A DNA stretch of 64,000 bases. Source: Nitrosovibrio sp. Nv4. Its GTDB lineage: Bacteria > Pseudomonadota > Gammaproteobacteria > Burkholderiales > Nitrosomonadaceae. Shown here piece after piece: positions 18,624-26,090 of the stretch (position 1 is its first letter; every line of letters starts with the position of its first letter). The stretch lies in contig CAMAPK010000009.1 of assembly GCA_945860135.1 (NCBI GenBank), positions 1-64,000 of the forward strand. The letters run 5' to 3'. The translations under genes were made by a program, and so were the position numbers. The notes beneath the pieces were generated by a model. It made no database searches. It was not told where the DNA came from and was given only the letters and a program-made list of their open reading frames with translations.

Positions 18624-19940
18624 CTACCTCCCCTCGTAGGGCTTGCCAAAGACGATTTCATAAAGTTTTGCCGCCTCCGATGTTTTAACTTTCTGAGCCC
18701 TCATTCCAATCACAATGTCTCGTGTTGAAAATGGCTTTCTCTCGTGAGGCTTCTTAGCCTCTTGCGTTGCCTCGTGCTTGGCAAAAAGAATCCTTACACG
18801 ATCAATTTTATACATCGTTTCCCCTGAATCTATATCGGTAAAGATTTCAGAGATATAGCCTAGGGACTGCCTAAACAACAACACTGCGTAGCGAGCGTCT
18901 GTTGTATCTATTTCCGCCTCTGCCCCTTTGCCTCTGAGAATGTGATAAACAAGGGCATAAGCAAACAGTCTCCAACGAATTCGGATAAAAAAACTGGCTG
19001 GCACGTCTGCGTATTTCTCTGCGAATAAGTCCGAGGCTTCCTGAAAGGTCTCCTTTGCTGCTGGGGCAAGGCGGTAGTCCTTCAAGAGCGGCTGGGCCGT
19101 GATGGCCTCCCAAGCCTTTTTTGTGACACTTTCTAGGTGGGCTCTATCAATTTCCACATAGCGACCGCTTTTGGAGTTTCTTGGCTGGGGCTCCCTCATT
19201 GGGTCGCTGGCTACTACATAGTCAAAACGCTGCCCAAAACCATCGGCTAAGCTCTCTGGCGAGATGACCTTTAAAAAAGTTTCATAGACGTTGATGCCAA
19301 GAATAGAAGTTTTTGTTTTTTCGACGGCCATCTCATACGCTTTCGTTTTCCTTTGGATTTTTCCTCCGTCATACATTTGTAGAAGATATTTTTTACATCC
19401 AGACATCGGCGACCCGTCTTGCTCGATTTTTTTCAATGTCTGGGCAAATTCATCGTCAATCCATCTAGGCCGCTCGCCTTTACCTTCTAAATCTGCCAAG
19501 ATTTCAATCAACTTGGCATCGCTCTCGATGCCAGAAATATTGTCTTTTACCGGAGCATATTTTTTTACTATGTCCGCCGAAAAAGTTTTATAGCCGCCAG
19601 ACCTCGCTAGCAAAACAAGCCATAGTTCGGGAGAAACTCTTTGTCCTCCAACTTCTATTGCCACTCCCTCTTGGGCCAACCAAGCAGAAACAAACCAAAG
19701 AAACGACCAGAAAGGCAAATCCAAGGCAACGGGCGTGTGGTGGTAAAAAGCGTCTATGACTGGGAGAAGTGGCGAGCCATCTGGCACGAGACAAAGAGTT
19801 CTAGCGTATCCGTCGTCTTGCTTTTTTTGCTCTGAGGCTACTCCTAGAAAGGCCATCCCCTCCGAAGAAACTTTTTCAAACCAATGGGGTTTGTAGTGAC
19901 CAGAATGACCAGGCTTTTGAACTGTTTTTTTTGTGGTCAT
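18624..19940 (-). CDS. DUF3987-like putative ATPase of the mobile element
   Basis: The 438-residue protein begins at the ATG at 19940, chosen because GGAGG lies 6 bases upstream; a longer frame lacks a ribosome site. The segment LPFWSFLWFVSAWLA..VSPELWLVLLARSGGYKT (about 80-135) resembles the start of DUF3987 helicase/primase-associated proteins. SGGYKT sits where the P-loop is expected but is degenerate (no GK pair), and WIDDEFAQTL could be the Walker B region. Such proteins often accompany replication modules in plasmids and integrative elements. Function is inferred only from this resemblance; a replication or maintenance role is likely but unproven. Confidence 0.55.
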   Translation of the reverse strand: MTTKKTVQKPGHSGHYKPHWFEKVSSEGMAFLGVASEQKKQDDGYARTLCLVPDGSPLLPVIDAFYHHTPVALDLPFWSFLWFVSAWLAQEGVAIEVGGQRVSPELWLVLLARSGGYKTFSADIVKKYAPVKDNISGIESDAKLIEILADLEGKGERPRWIDDEFAQTLKKIEQDGSPMSGCKKYLLQMYDGGKIQRKTKAYEMAVEKTKTSILGINVYETFLKVISPESLADGFGQRFDYVVASDPMREPQPRNSKSGRYVEIDRAHLESVTKKAWEAITAQPLLKDYRLAPAAKETFQEASDLFAEKYADVPASFFIRIRWRLFAYALVYHILRGKGAEAEIDTTDARYAVLLFRQSLGYISEIFTDIDSGETMYKIDRVRILFAKHEATQEAKKPHERKPFSTRDIVIGMRAQKVKTSEAAKLYEIVFGKPYEGR

Positions 19941-20181
19941 ATTTTCCTCCAAAGGTTGTTTTTTTATGTTGTTTAACATCACATAAAAACAACCTATCAT
20001 TTTTGGAGGCCAACGCAAGCTAATCGCTTACCGTTTATCGGTATTTTTTATTTAATATATTATCAATTACTTAGCTTTTTAGACCCCCGCCCCCCTATGT
20101 TTTTCTCAACATGACTTAAATACTTGTTTATAAATGCTTTATTGAAGTTTTTCATAAAACAACAAACCGACAACATTTTTC

Positions 20182-22902
20182 TTACATACTCAAACCTAAA
20201 TCCTGCTCTTTTTGCTTCTTCCTCGCCCTTGGCGGTTCAACTTGTTTGGCTTCTGCTGTGGGGCTTTTCTGCGTAAGCGTTTCCGCCTTTTCTTTTGCTA
20301 CTTTTTGCCTTTCCATTTCGGCTTTTTGCTCTGCCTCTGCCTGCTGCTGGGCAACAAGTCTTGCGGCTCTGGCCGCAAGTTCTGCCTCCATCCTGACCCG
20401 ATACTCCGTAACGATTTGAGAGGCCAGAACTGCCTTATTTTCCCTCGTTGATGCCTTTGCCAGTCCCTCAATAGCTTCGCCAGTGGAATAGGTTTTGCTC
20501 GTTATTTTATGGCGGGTCTGCGTAACATATTGGCTATGTCTGTCAGGCCGAAGGCTCACGGCAAAGGCCTTTTCGACACTCTGCCCTTGGCATTTATGAA
20601 TAGTAGAACTGTATCCAAGATTTACTCTGTCATACCTATCAGTGCGGAACGCAACTGCTCTGCCGTCGTCAAGTTTTGCTTCTAGTAGCCAAGCTTCACC
20701 ATCTCTTTTTAGGCCTGTCAAAACGCCGCTATCGCCGTTATGAACTTGCGTTCTTTTGCCTGTATCAGGGTCAATAATTCCATTTTTCGGAGTTGAGTTT
20801 TTACAAAATGTAATACGGTCGCCAACGGCCATAGAAATGTTTTCATAGATAGGGGTGGGCGTCTCTCCCTTGCTCTCTGTTGGAGCTAGCCGAAGGCTAT
20901 ACGTATCGCCTGTCTCTCCTTTTCTGGTTCTCTCTGCCTGGATAAAAGCATTCATCACGGCAACGGTGGCCCTCGTTTCTGCCATCAATATTTTTTTGTC
21001 GTAGGGCAAATCTTCATTCAAAAAATCATTTGCTGCCGCCAGTGCTGCTTCTTTTACGGTGCTCTCGACGATGAGCCTTCCCTCGTTTTTCCAGCGGTCA
21101 AAAACGCTTTTGATTTCTACCGTAGTTCCCTTACGGAAAACTAAGGCATCAAGGCGGTCTTGCTCTTTTGTTTGCCTGCGGTTGTCAGTCAAAGCAAAAG
21201 CCGTTTTTGTTGCGGCATAAGTGAAGCAACCGCCTTGGCCTATGGGTTGTAATTGGATGCTATCTCCTACCAAAATAATTTTCGCTTTTGCTTCGTGTGC
21301 TAGCTGAACAAGCCTTGCTGCCGAGTGGGTATCAAGCATCCCCGCTTCATCGACAACAATTACAGATTTTTCTGCTAACTTTTTGCTGCCGTTTTCTAAA
21401 TCTCGGATAAGTCCATCGACTGTTGAAACATTTTTTATCTTGGCATCTGCCCCAAGTTTTTTTGCTGCCACGGCTGCTTTTGAACAGCCAAATACTTCGT
21501 AGCCGTCCAGTTTGTAGGCATCAGCCACGACCTTTAGAGAAGTTGTTTTTCCTGCCCCAGCAAAGCCCTCCCAGACCGCTAACCCGCCAGTTTCTAGGAG
21601 AGCATATCTAGCCGCGTTCTCCTGCTCTACCGAGAGCTTTACGCCAAGTCTCTCGCTTTCTCTTAGTGCGTGAGAAAAAGCATATTTAGATAGTTGGTGA
21701 GGACGTGCGGCCATCTCATCAAGCCTTTTGGTCATAACAGCCTCCATCCTCAGGACGGTGGTTGAGATATATTTTTTTTGCCCCGTCATCTCGTCCTGCC
21801 CTCCAAAGACTAAGCTTGGATGTTTTTTTGCCTCTTCTATGGCCGCCATAATGCCTTTGTCGTCCGTGTATGGTGCCAAGTTTTTTGCTACATATTTTCC
21901 TAGGTCGGCCTCTGTCAAAACAGATTTTGTTTTTGCCGTTTTTGCGACTAGATCGTCGACAATTTGCCCTACTGTTTTTGCCTCTTCACTGGCTTTTATA
22001 GCAGGGCCATAGACACAATTTCTTGTCTCTTCCTCAGTGAGTGGGGCTGCCAGTTTCCAAGCTGCTTTTGATTCTTCTAGTGGTGGCTCATTTTTTTTCT
22101 TACGAGTTTTTAGTGCGGCTTTTTGGGCTGCTGCTGCCCCCTTTTTTCCCGAAGACTTTAGATCCGCCTCAATCTGCTGCCGTCTTTTTGAGTAGGCCTC
22201 TACGTGCTTGTCTAGACTAGGTATGACTGTGGCTGTAAAAGTTTCTTCGCCCGTTTCCGTGGGAAGGGTTTCCCTTTTTTCTACGGCCAGTCCTCTGGCG
22301 GCAAGCTCTTCAAAAAGTGCTGCTTGGTAGGCCTGACCTGCGACCTCTTTGGAAGCAAAAAGTCTTTCAGTAGAGAGGGCTGCCCAACTGCCGTCAGGCC
22401 TCTGCCCAAGATTTTGAGCAAAAATATGGTCATGAACTTGCGGGTCGCCTTCCCGACTGGACCTGTGTCCATACCTGGCGAAAACGGCCTTTGCTGGCTC
22501 TCTGATACGGCCGGCATCCTTGGTGGTGGTTCGGATGTCCAAAAAGCTTTCTGCGACCGCTACGGCCCTTTCTACGGCTTTTGAATGTGCCTCTTCTATG
22601 ATTGCCTGTGTCGAGGCATCCCCAAACGCCCAAGCCAAGGAAATTGTTTTATCCGCCGAAAAGGAAAATTCCCAGCCAGCCCTTCGGCCCCCTGCTGGTC
22701 TTCCTTTGATAATTTTTTTTCCAGTGGTGGGGTGCTTGCCGCCGCATAAAGATAAAACTGCGACATCGGTTTGGGTTGTAAGGCCCAAAGCTTCCGCCCC
22801 TTGCCCAAGGAAATGGCTTTTATCCGCCCCAGCGGATAAATATTCTGTTTTCAGGTAAGCAATTTGACTGGCCTTACTTACAACCGTAATTTTTCCAATC
22901 AT
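20182..22902 (-). CDS. MobF-family relaxase-helicase (TrwC/TraI type)
   Basis: Starts conjugative transfer by nicking oriT, staying covalently bound to the strand and unwinding DNA. The 906-residue protein has candidate nicking tyrosines Tyr16 and Tyr21 and the GWEFSFSADKTISLAWAF motif. The HUH metal site has His146, His157 and His159 in GDPQVHDHIFAQN. The SF1 helicase part has Walker A GFAGAGKTT (445-453), VVDEAG (516-521) and the late motif GYSSTIHKCQGQSVEKAF. The C-terminal ~100 residues are charged and coiled. It is the last gene of a three-gene operon with 4-base overlaps. No coupling protein or secretion genes are present. Confidence 0.93.
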   Translation of the reverse strand: MIGKITVVSKASQIAYLKTEYLSAGADKSHFLGQGAEALGLTTQTDVAVLSLCGGKHPTTGKKIIKGRPAGGRRAGWEFSFSADKTISLAWAFGDASTQAIIEEAHSKAVERAVAVAESFLDIRTTTKDAGRIREPAKAVFARYGHRSSREGDPQVHDHIFAQNLGQRPDGSWAALSTERLFASKEVAGQAYQAALFEELAARGLAVEKRETLPTETGEETFTATVIPSLDKHVEAYSKRRQQIEADLKSSGKKGAAAAQKAALKTRKKKNEPPLEESKAAWKLAAPLTEEETRNCVYGPAIKASEEAKTVGQIVDDLVAKTAKTKSVLTEADLGKYVAKNLAPYTDDKGIMAAIEEAKKHPSLVFGGQDEMTGQKKYISTTVLRMEAVMTKRLDEMAARPHQLSKYAFSHALRESERLGVKLSVEQENAARYALLETGGLAVWEGFAGAGKTTSLKVVADAYKLDGYEVFGCSKAAVAAKKLGADAKIKNVSTVDGLIRDLENGSKKLAEKSVIVVDEAGMLDTHSAARLVQLAHEAKAKIILVGDSIQLQPIGQGGCFTYAATKTAFALTDNRRQTKEQDRLDALVFRKGTTVEIKSVFDRWKNEGRLIVESTVKEAALAAANDFLNEDLPYDKKILMAETRATVAVMNAFIQAERTRKGETGDTYSLRLAPTESKGETPTPIYENISMAVGDRITFCKNSTPKNGIIDPDTGKRTQVHNGDSGVLTGLKRDGEAWLLEAKLDDGRAVAFRTDRYDRVNLGYSSTIHKCQGQSVEKAFAVSLRPDRHSQYVTQTRHKITSKTYSTGEAIEGLAKASTRENKAVLASQIVTEYRVRMEAELAARAARLVAQQQAEAEQKAEMERQKVAKEKAETLTQKSPTAEAKQVEPPRARKKQKEQDLGLSM

Positions 22903-23534
22903 TTCGGCCCCCTCGTTGAGTGCCTTGCCGTGGCTGCCTCCCTTGCCATTCTTTTTTGTGCTGCTTCTGCTAATCCTGCGTCAATGTCAAAGAAAAGTGG
23001 ATCGCTTTTTATTTTTTTGATTTCGGCTTTTGCCGCTGCCAAAGCCTCATCAAGTCTTTTCAGTTCTGCCAGCCCAATCCTCTCAACTTCCGAAAATTTT
23101 TCTCTCTCGGTAGCTAGCAAGGTTTCTACTTTTTGCCGCCTCATTTTTTCTTCGTCGTGAAGGCTGGAAATTTTTTCAACCGATTTTTCAAGCTCTGAAA
23201 TTTCCAGTTTTTGTTCTAATGATTTTTTCCAGTGGAGAGTAGCATCCTCTTCGGCTCCTGCTTCGCCAATCTCGGAAATCGTCGCTGGGAGAAGTAAGAC
23301 ACCTATTGTCCCAACATAAATGGCTACCCATAAACCTAACCCAAACCCCATCAAGTATTCGAGAGCCCAGCCTATGAAAAGCGGAATTGTTGCCCCTGCC
23401 AAAATTCCTTTTGCTGTGGCCGTAAGTCTTACTCCAACCAGATAAATCCTTGTAGGTAGTTCGCGGCCAAAAGTCTTTTTGTCTTCGCTGGCTGGGATGA
23501 AAAGCAATTTCTTTATAGTTTTTTGTAAGCTCAT
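22899..23534 (-). CDS. Membrane-anchored coiled-coil protein of the relaxase operon
   Basis: The 211-residue protein has two hydrophobic segments (about 40-56, GILAGATIPLFIGWALEYL; and 64-84, GLGLWVAIYVGTIGVLLLP) followed by a long coiled coil (about 100-175). I do not recognise a named family. It overlaps the relaxase gene downstream and the ribbon-helix-helix gene upstream by 4 bases each. That ties it to DNA processing for transfer, perhaps tethering the relaxosome to the membrane in place of a coupling-protein domain. That role is inference. Confidence 0.75.
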   Translation of the reverse strand: MSLQKTIKKLLFIPASEDKKTFGRELPTRIYLVGVRLTATAKGILAGATIPLFIGWALEYLMGFGLGLWVAIYVGTIGVLLLPATISEIGEAGAEEDATLHWKKSLEQKLEISELEKSVEKISSLHDEEKMRRQKVETLLATEREKFSEVERIGLAELKRLDEALAAAKAEIKKIKSDPLFFDIDAGLAEAAQKRMAREAATARHSTRGPK

Positions 23535-23791
23535 TTTTTACCCCCAGCTAGGGCCAAAGTAATTTTTCTTTGGCTTTCTAAAAGAACGCTAACGGCATCG
23601 CTTAGGCTGGTGACTTTCAAAACCAAGTCGTCGAGGGCTTCGGCTGTGGCGTCTCTACCTGCGATTTTTTCTTCTATGGCCCTGCGGACGTATTCGGAGC
23701 GGTCTAGCCGTAGGCGTATGGCCTCGGTTTTTATCCTCTGGTCTAGCTCCGCAGATATCTTTGCTCCAACCGTAATTTTCTTCTCACTCAT
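23531..23791 (-). CDS. Ribbon-helix-helix relaxosome accessory protein (MobC/TrwA-like)
   Basis: The 86-residue protein has an N-terminal ribbon-helix-helix pattern, KITVGAKISAELDQRIKTEA followed by LRLDRSEYVRRAIEEKIAG. The C-terminal helix (LDDLVLKVTSLSDAVSVLL) is probably for oligomerization. Proteins of this shape bind oriT and repress the operon, as TrwA does for TrwC. GGAGG precedes the ATG at 23791. It is first in the relaxase operon and directly borders the repeat-rich region 23841-24015, the likely binding site. Confidence 0.8.
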   Translation of the reverse strand: MSEKKITVGAKISAELDQRIKTEAIRLRLDRSEYVRRAIEEKIAGRDATAEALDDLVLKVTSLSDAVSVLLESQRKITLALAGGKK

Positions 23792-23840
23792 AGACGCCTC
23801 CGCTTTTCTTTTGTTATCTCAAAAGGCTTTGGAAATGTCT

Positions 23841-24015
23841 ATTCCGCCTATCGGAATGCCGTTAACTGGGCGTAAGCCCGTATTGGAGGGCTTTAAGGGG
23901 TTTTTGGGTTAACTGATGGCTGACACGGAGTGGCGTTCTGTGTGTAGATACATGCTTCTTCTTTTGACTTGCTTTCGTGAGCGTGAGTGAATGCCGTTTT
24001 TCCGAGCGTGAGTGA
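23841..24015. other. Candidate origin of transfer (oriT)
   Basis: Non-coding stretch upstream of the relaxase operon. Contents: inverted repeat ATTCCG-CCTAT-CGGAAT (23841-23857), hairpin GGGC-GTAA-GCCC (23868-23879), direct repeats GTTAACTG (23861 and 23908), and direct repeats GAGCGTGAGTGA (23979-23990 and 24004-24015). MobF oriTs typically combine such repeats near the accessory gene. The nick site cannot be named from sequence alone. The whole gap 23792-24148 has no gene. Confidence 0.55.
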
Positions 24016-24148
24016 GGGGTTTTTATTGGTCTTTCTTCCGCATCTGCTATACGCATTGGACCTTGCCTTTTGTCGTATTAGTTGCGTATGACTTGCTTTT
24101 TTTTCTTGTTTTGTGATGCTGACTTTATTACTAACCGAGGAGGAAAAC

Positions 24149-24682
24149 ATGAGCCTTATAAAGCCAAAAAAGATAGCAAGTTCTACGCTAAAAACGCGAG
24201 CTATGACCGTAAAGATTTCCGAAGTTCTTATGGCAGAGTGGGACGCTATTACGCAACGACTTGACGCAAAGGGCTATGAAGTCGAAAGCTTTCAATGCGT
24301 AATGGCGGATAGCTTTCCAATGCTTCTTACTAGGTTGAAAAGAGAAGAGGCCACACTATCAAAACCAGAACCAAATACGCAGTCGCAAGCTGTGTCAGAG
24401 AATGTTGCTGTGCCTGATAGCGAAGAGGCCACACTATCAAAACCAGAACTAAATACGCAGTCGCAAGCTGTGTCAGAGAATGTTGCTGTGCCTGATAACG
24501 AACAGCCACCATCTTCACCAGCCATTGAAAAAATCTTCTTGACTGTCTCCTATCCAAAGCCCGATTTGAAGGCCTTGATTAAGGCTGCTGGCGGTGGCTA
24601 TGACAAGGAAAAAACGGCGTGGTGGATACCCGTTGGAGTTGATAAAACCTTATTTATGGAGTGGCTTCCAGATGAATCTTGA
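24149..24682 (+). CDS. Element protein with internal tandem repeat and DUF5710-like C-terminus
   Basis: The 177-residue protein starts at the ATG at 24149 behind GGAGG. The N-terminal ~60 residues (MTVKISEVLMAEWDAITQRL) could form a small DNA-binding fold. The middle holds two nearly identical 26-residue repeats (EEATLSKPEPNTQSQAVSEN and on), encoded by a 78-bp tandem repeat. The C-terminus LTVSYPKPDLKALIKAAGGG..KTAWWIPVG resembles DUF5710 domains, which occur in mobile-element and antirestriction-type proteins. It is divergent from the relaxase operon across the candidate oriT. Function unknown. Confidence 0.65.
   Translation: MSLIKPKKIASSTLKTRAMTVKISEVLMAEWDAITQRLDAKGYEVESFQCVMADSFPMLLTRLKREEATLSKPEPNTQSQAVSENVAVPDSEEATLSKPELNTQSQAVSENVAVPDNEQPPSSPAIEKIFLTVSYPKPDLKALIKAAGGGYDKEKTAWWIPVGVDKTLFMEWLPDES
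24344..24499. repeat. 78-bp tandem repeat, two copies, within a gene
   Basis: GAAGAGGCCACACTATCAAA starts at 24344 and again at 24422. The copies differ by only a few bases and stay in frame, adding 26 residues. The near identity suggests a recent duplication. Confidence 0.9.
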
Positions 24683-24725
24683 TACGTAGCCAGCTACGTA
24701 TAAAGGCCCCTTTCGGGGCCTTTTT
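24683..24725. terminator. Palindrome plus bidirectional rho-independent terminator
   Basis: TACGTAGC-CA-GCTACGTA (24683-24700) is a perfect 8-2-8 palindrome. It is followed by AAGGCCCC-TTTC-GGGGCC-TTTTT (24702-24725), a strong stem with A and T runs on both sides that can stop transcription from both converging genes. The integrase stop lies within its T run. Confidence 0.85.
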
Positions 24726-25815
24726 AGTCTAGCTTTTCGGCCAGTGTTGAGGCCCTTAGATTTGAGTATCGTTTAAGCGTTCTTGGGTCGCTATGACCAG
24801 TAATTGACATTATCTCAATTACTGAGAGATTTCCTCTTTCTACTAGCCTAGAACAGCCTTCATGACGTAAGTCGTGTGCGTGTAAGTCTTCGATTTTTGC
24901 CCGATGGCAAAGCCACTTAAATGAGTGTCCAAAGCTGTTGCTATCTGCCCAAATATCGACAACTCTATCCGTATCCTTTTTGCCTTTTATGAGAATTTCA
25001 AACGCACTTAGAGCCTTTTTTGAGAGAGGGATTTGCCTAATCGATGCTTTCGTTTTAGCGTTTTCGGAGGGTATATTCCACGCTCTACCATCTAAATTTA
25101 TGTCTGAAATTGTTGCTTTTATAAGCTCCCCAGAGCGGCAAGCCGTTTCAACAAGAACCGTAAGAACGTGAGGCCAGATTTCTTGATTTGTGCGTCCTGT
25201 TGCGGATGCTTCTAGCAGTTTTTCCCATTCCCCTACGTTTAGCCGCCTCTCTCTCGGCTTCTCCCAAGCCCCCGGCACTTTGTCAAGCTGGAACAGGAAT
25301 TGAGGCAATAGATAACCGCTTTCCCTTGCGTGCCATTCCAACGCTTTTTTAAGCGTGAAATAAAATTGTCTGATGCTTCCTGCTGCGTAAAGTCTAGGAG
25401 TTTTTCCGTCGTAAAGTGGGTGAAATTTTTTCCGATTGTCTGGCTGTGATACGCAAGTTTTGGCTAGCTCATCAAGCCATTTTTGAAGATTTTTCCAACT
25501 TAACTTGCCCACGGCCCAGCCCTCAAAATCGAGGGCAATACGTTGTAGGCGTAATTGCTCGGAGTATCCGGGTTTAGTGCCCTCTGCGTAGTCCGCCAAA
25601 GCCTCGGCTACGGTTGTTTTTTCGGCTTTTATGGAAAAGGTTTTCCCGCCTCTGTCGATACGGGTTTCTATCTCTCTGGCCCATCTTTCGGCTTCCCTAC
25701 GCGTAGGGAAAGCCTTGGTCATTGCTGGAATTCCCGCCCTGACCACCTGGGCTTGGAAAAATATTGTTTCCTCGCCAGCCTTGTTTTTCCGCCGTCTCTC
25801 TGAAACCGTAGCCAC
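24724..25815 (-). CDS. int: Tyrosine recombinase, integrase of element 1
   Basis: About 363 residues. The catalytic domain has Arg in ETACRSGELIKA, HDLRHEGCSRL (His-Leu-Arg), GHSDPRTLKRYS with the second His region, and the nucleophile Tyr in LKRYSNL near the C-terminus. The N-terminal ~60 residues (FQAQVVRAGIPAMTKAFPTR) form an arm-binding domain. The GTG at 25815 with GGAGG upstream is preferred over a TTG at 25830. It sits at the right end of element 1, facing inward, next to paired arm-type sites, so it most likely recombines at the CTCCTAAG anticodon-loop core. Confidence 0.93.
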   Translation of the reverse strand: MATVSERRRKNKAGEETIFFQAQVVRAGIPAMTKAFPTRREAERWAREIETRIDRGGKTFSIKAEKTTVAEALADYAEGTKPGYSEQLRLQRIALDFEGWAVGKLSWKNLQKWLDELAKTCVSQPDNRKKFHPLYDGKTPRLYAAGSIRQFYFTLKKALEWHARESGYLLPQFLFQLDKVPGAWEKPRERRLNVGEWEKLLEASATGRTNQEIWPHVLTVLVETACRSGELIKATISDINLDGRAWNIPSENAKTKASIRQIPLSKKALSAFEILIKGKKDTDRVVDIWADSNSFGHSFKWLCHRAKIEDLHAHDLRHEGCSRLVERGNLSVIEIMSITGHSDPRTLKRYSNLRASTLAEKLD

Positions 25816-25868
25816 GCGCTCGCCCTCCAATGATTTTGGGCAAATGGTAGCCTAATTTTCAGTATGTC

Positions 25869-25926
25869 CGTATTATTTTAGTATTATTTGTATTATAGAT
25901 ACGCACAAAAAAGCTATAAGTATTTG
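25869..25926. promoter_or_regulatory. Right-end arm-type sites of element 1
   Basis: CGTATTATTTT (25869-25879) and AGTATTATTTG (25880-25890) are spaced 11 bases, and AAGTATTTG occurs at 25918-25926. They resemble the left-end pair AAGTATTTT/ACGTATTTT, also 11 bases apart. GATACGCAC at 25898-25906 repeats a word beside the left core. Interpretation as integrase binding sites is inference. Confidence 0.55.
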
Positions 25927-25960
25927 TAAACACGATAAAAACCTAAGTATCGTCCACAAA

Positions 25961-26006
25961 CCTCCTAAGGGGTAGGTCACACGTTCGATTCGTGTTCAGG
26001 GCGCCA
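25961..26006 (+). pseudogene. 3' half of tRNA-Arg(CCU), copy at element 1/element 2 junction
   Basis: CCTCCTAAG core followed by the 3' anticodon stem, T arm (CACACG-TTCGATT-CGTGTT) and acceptor ending CAGGGCGCCA. It completes the host 5' half at 15200-15238 in every stem. The ~43 bases after it resemble those after the second copy at 31194-31238, so this copy was most likely brought by element 2 to restore the tRNA before element 1 inserted. Confidence 0.88.
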
Positions 26007-26051
26007 TTAAATCAATGAGTTATAGTAAGCCCTGTTGCCTAGAAATACCCA

Positions 26052-26071
26052 TTCGGTACATTTTCAGTACA
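26052..26071. promoter_or_regulatory. Left arm-type site pair of element 2
   Basis: TTCGGTACA (26052-26060) and TTCAGTACA (26063-26071), start-to-start 11 bases, just upstream of the integrase gene. An equivalent pair lies at 31077-31096 near the right end. Confidence 0.65.
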
Positions 26072-26090
26072 CTTTCTAATGAGGTATGAC

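Larger units (their letters stand above)
15231..25969. mobile_element. Integrative mobilizable element 1 in tRNA-Arg(CCU)
   Basis: Bounded by CTCCTAAG at 15231-15238 and 25962-25969. Carries, left to right: integrase arm sites, tRNA fragments, a cytosine methyltransferase/NotI-like pair, a complete tRNA-Arg(CCU), an AlpA/Xis-like gene, a DUF3987-like ATPase, a MobF relaxase operon, a candidate oriT and a tyrosine integrase at the right end. No type IV secretion genes are present, so transfer would need a helper. Base composition is more AT-rich than the flanks. The 15231-15443 segment may be a remnant of a separate event. Confidence 0.85.

Noticed and set aside
22520-22858. Antisense open frames within the relaxase gene
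   Set aside because: They mirror the coding strand and show no ribosome site or family pattern.
24344-24499. CRISPR-like array
   Set aside because: Only two contiguous 78-bp units with no spacers, and they are in frame inside a gene. No CRISPR array is seen anywhere in the window.
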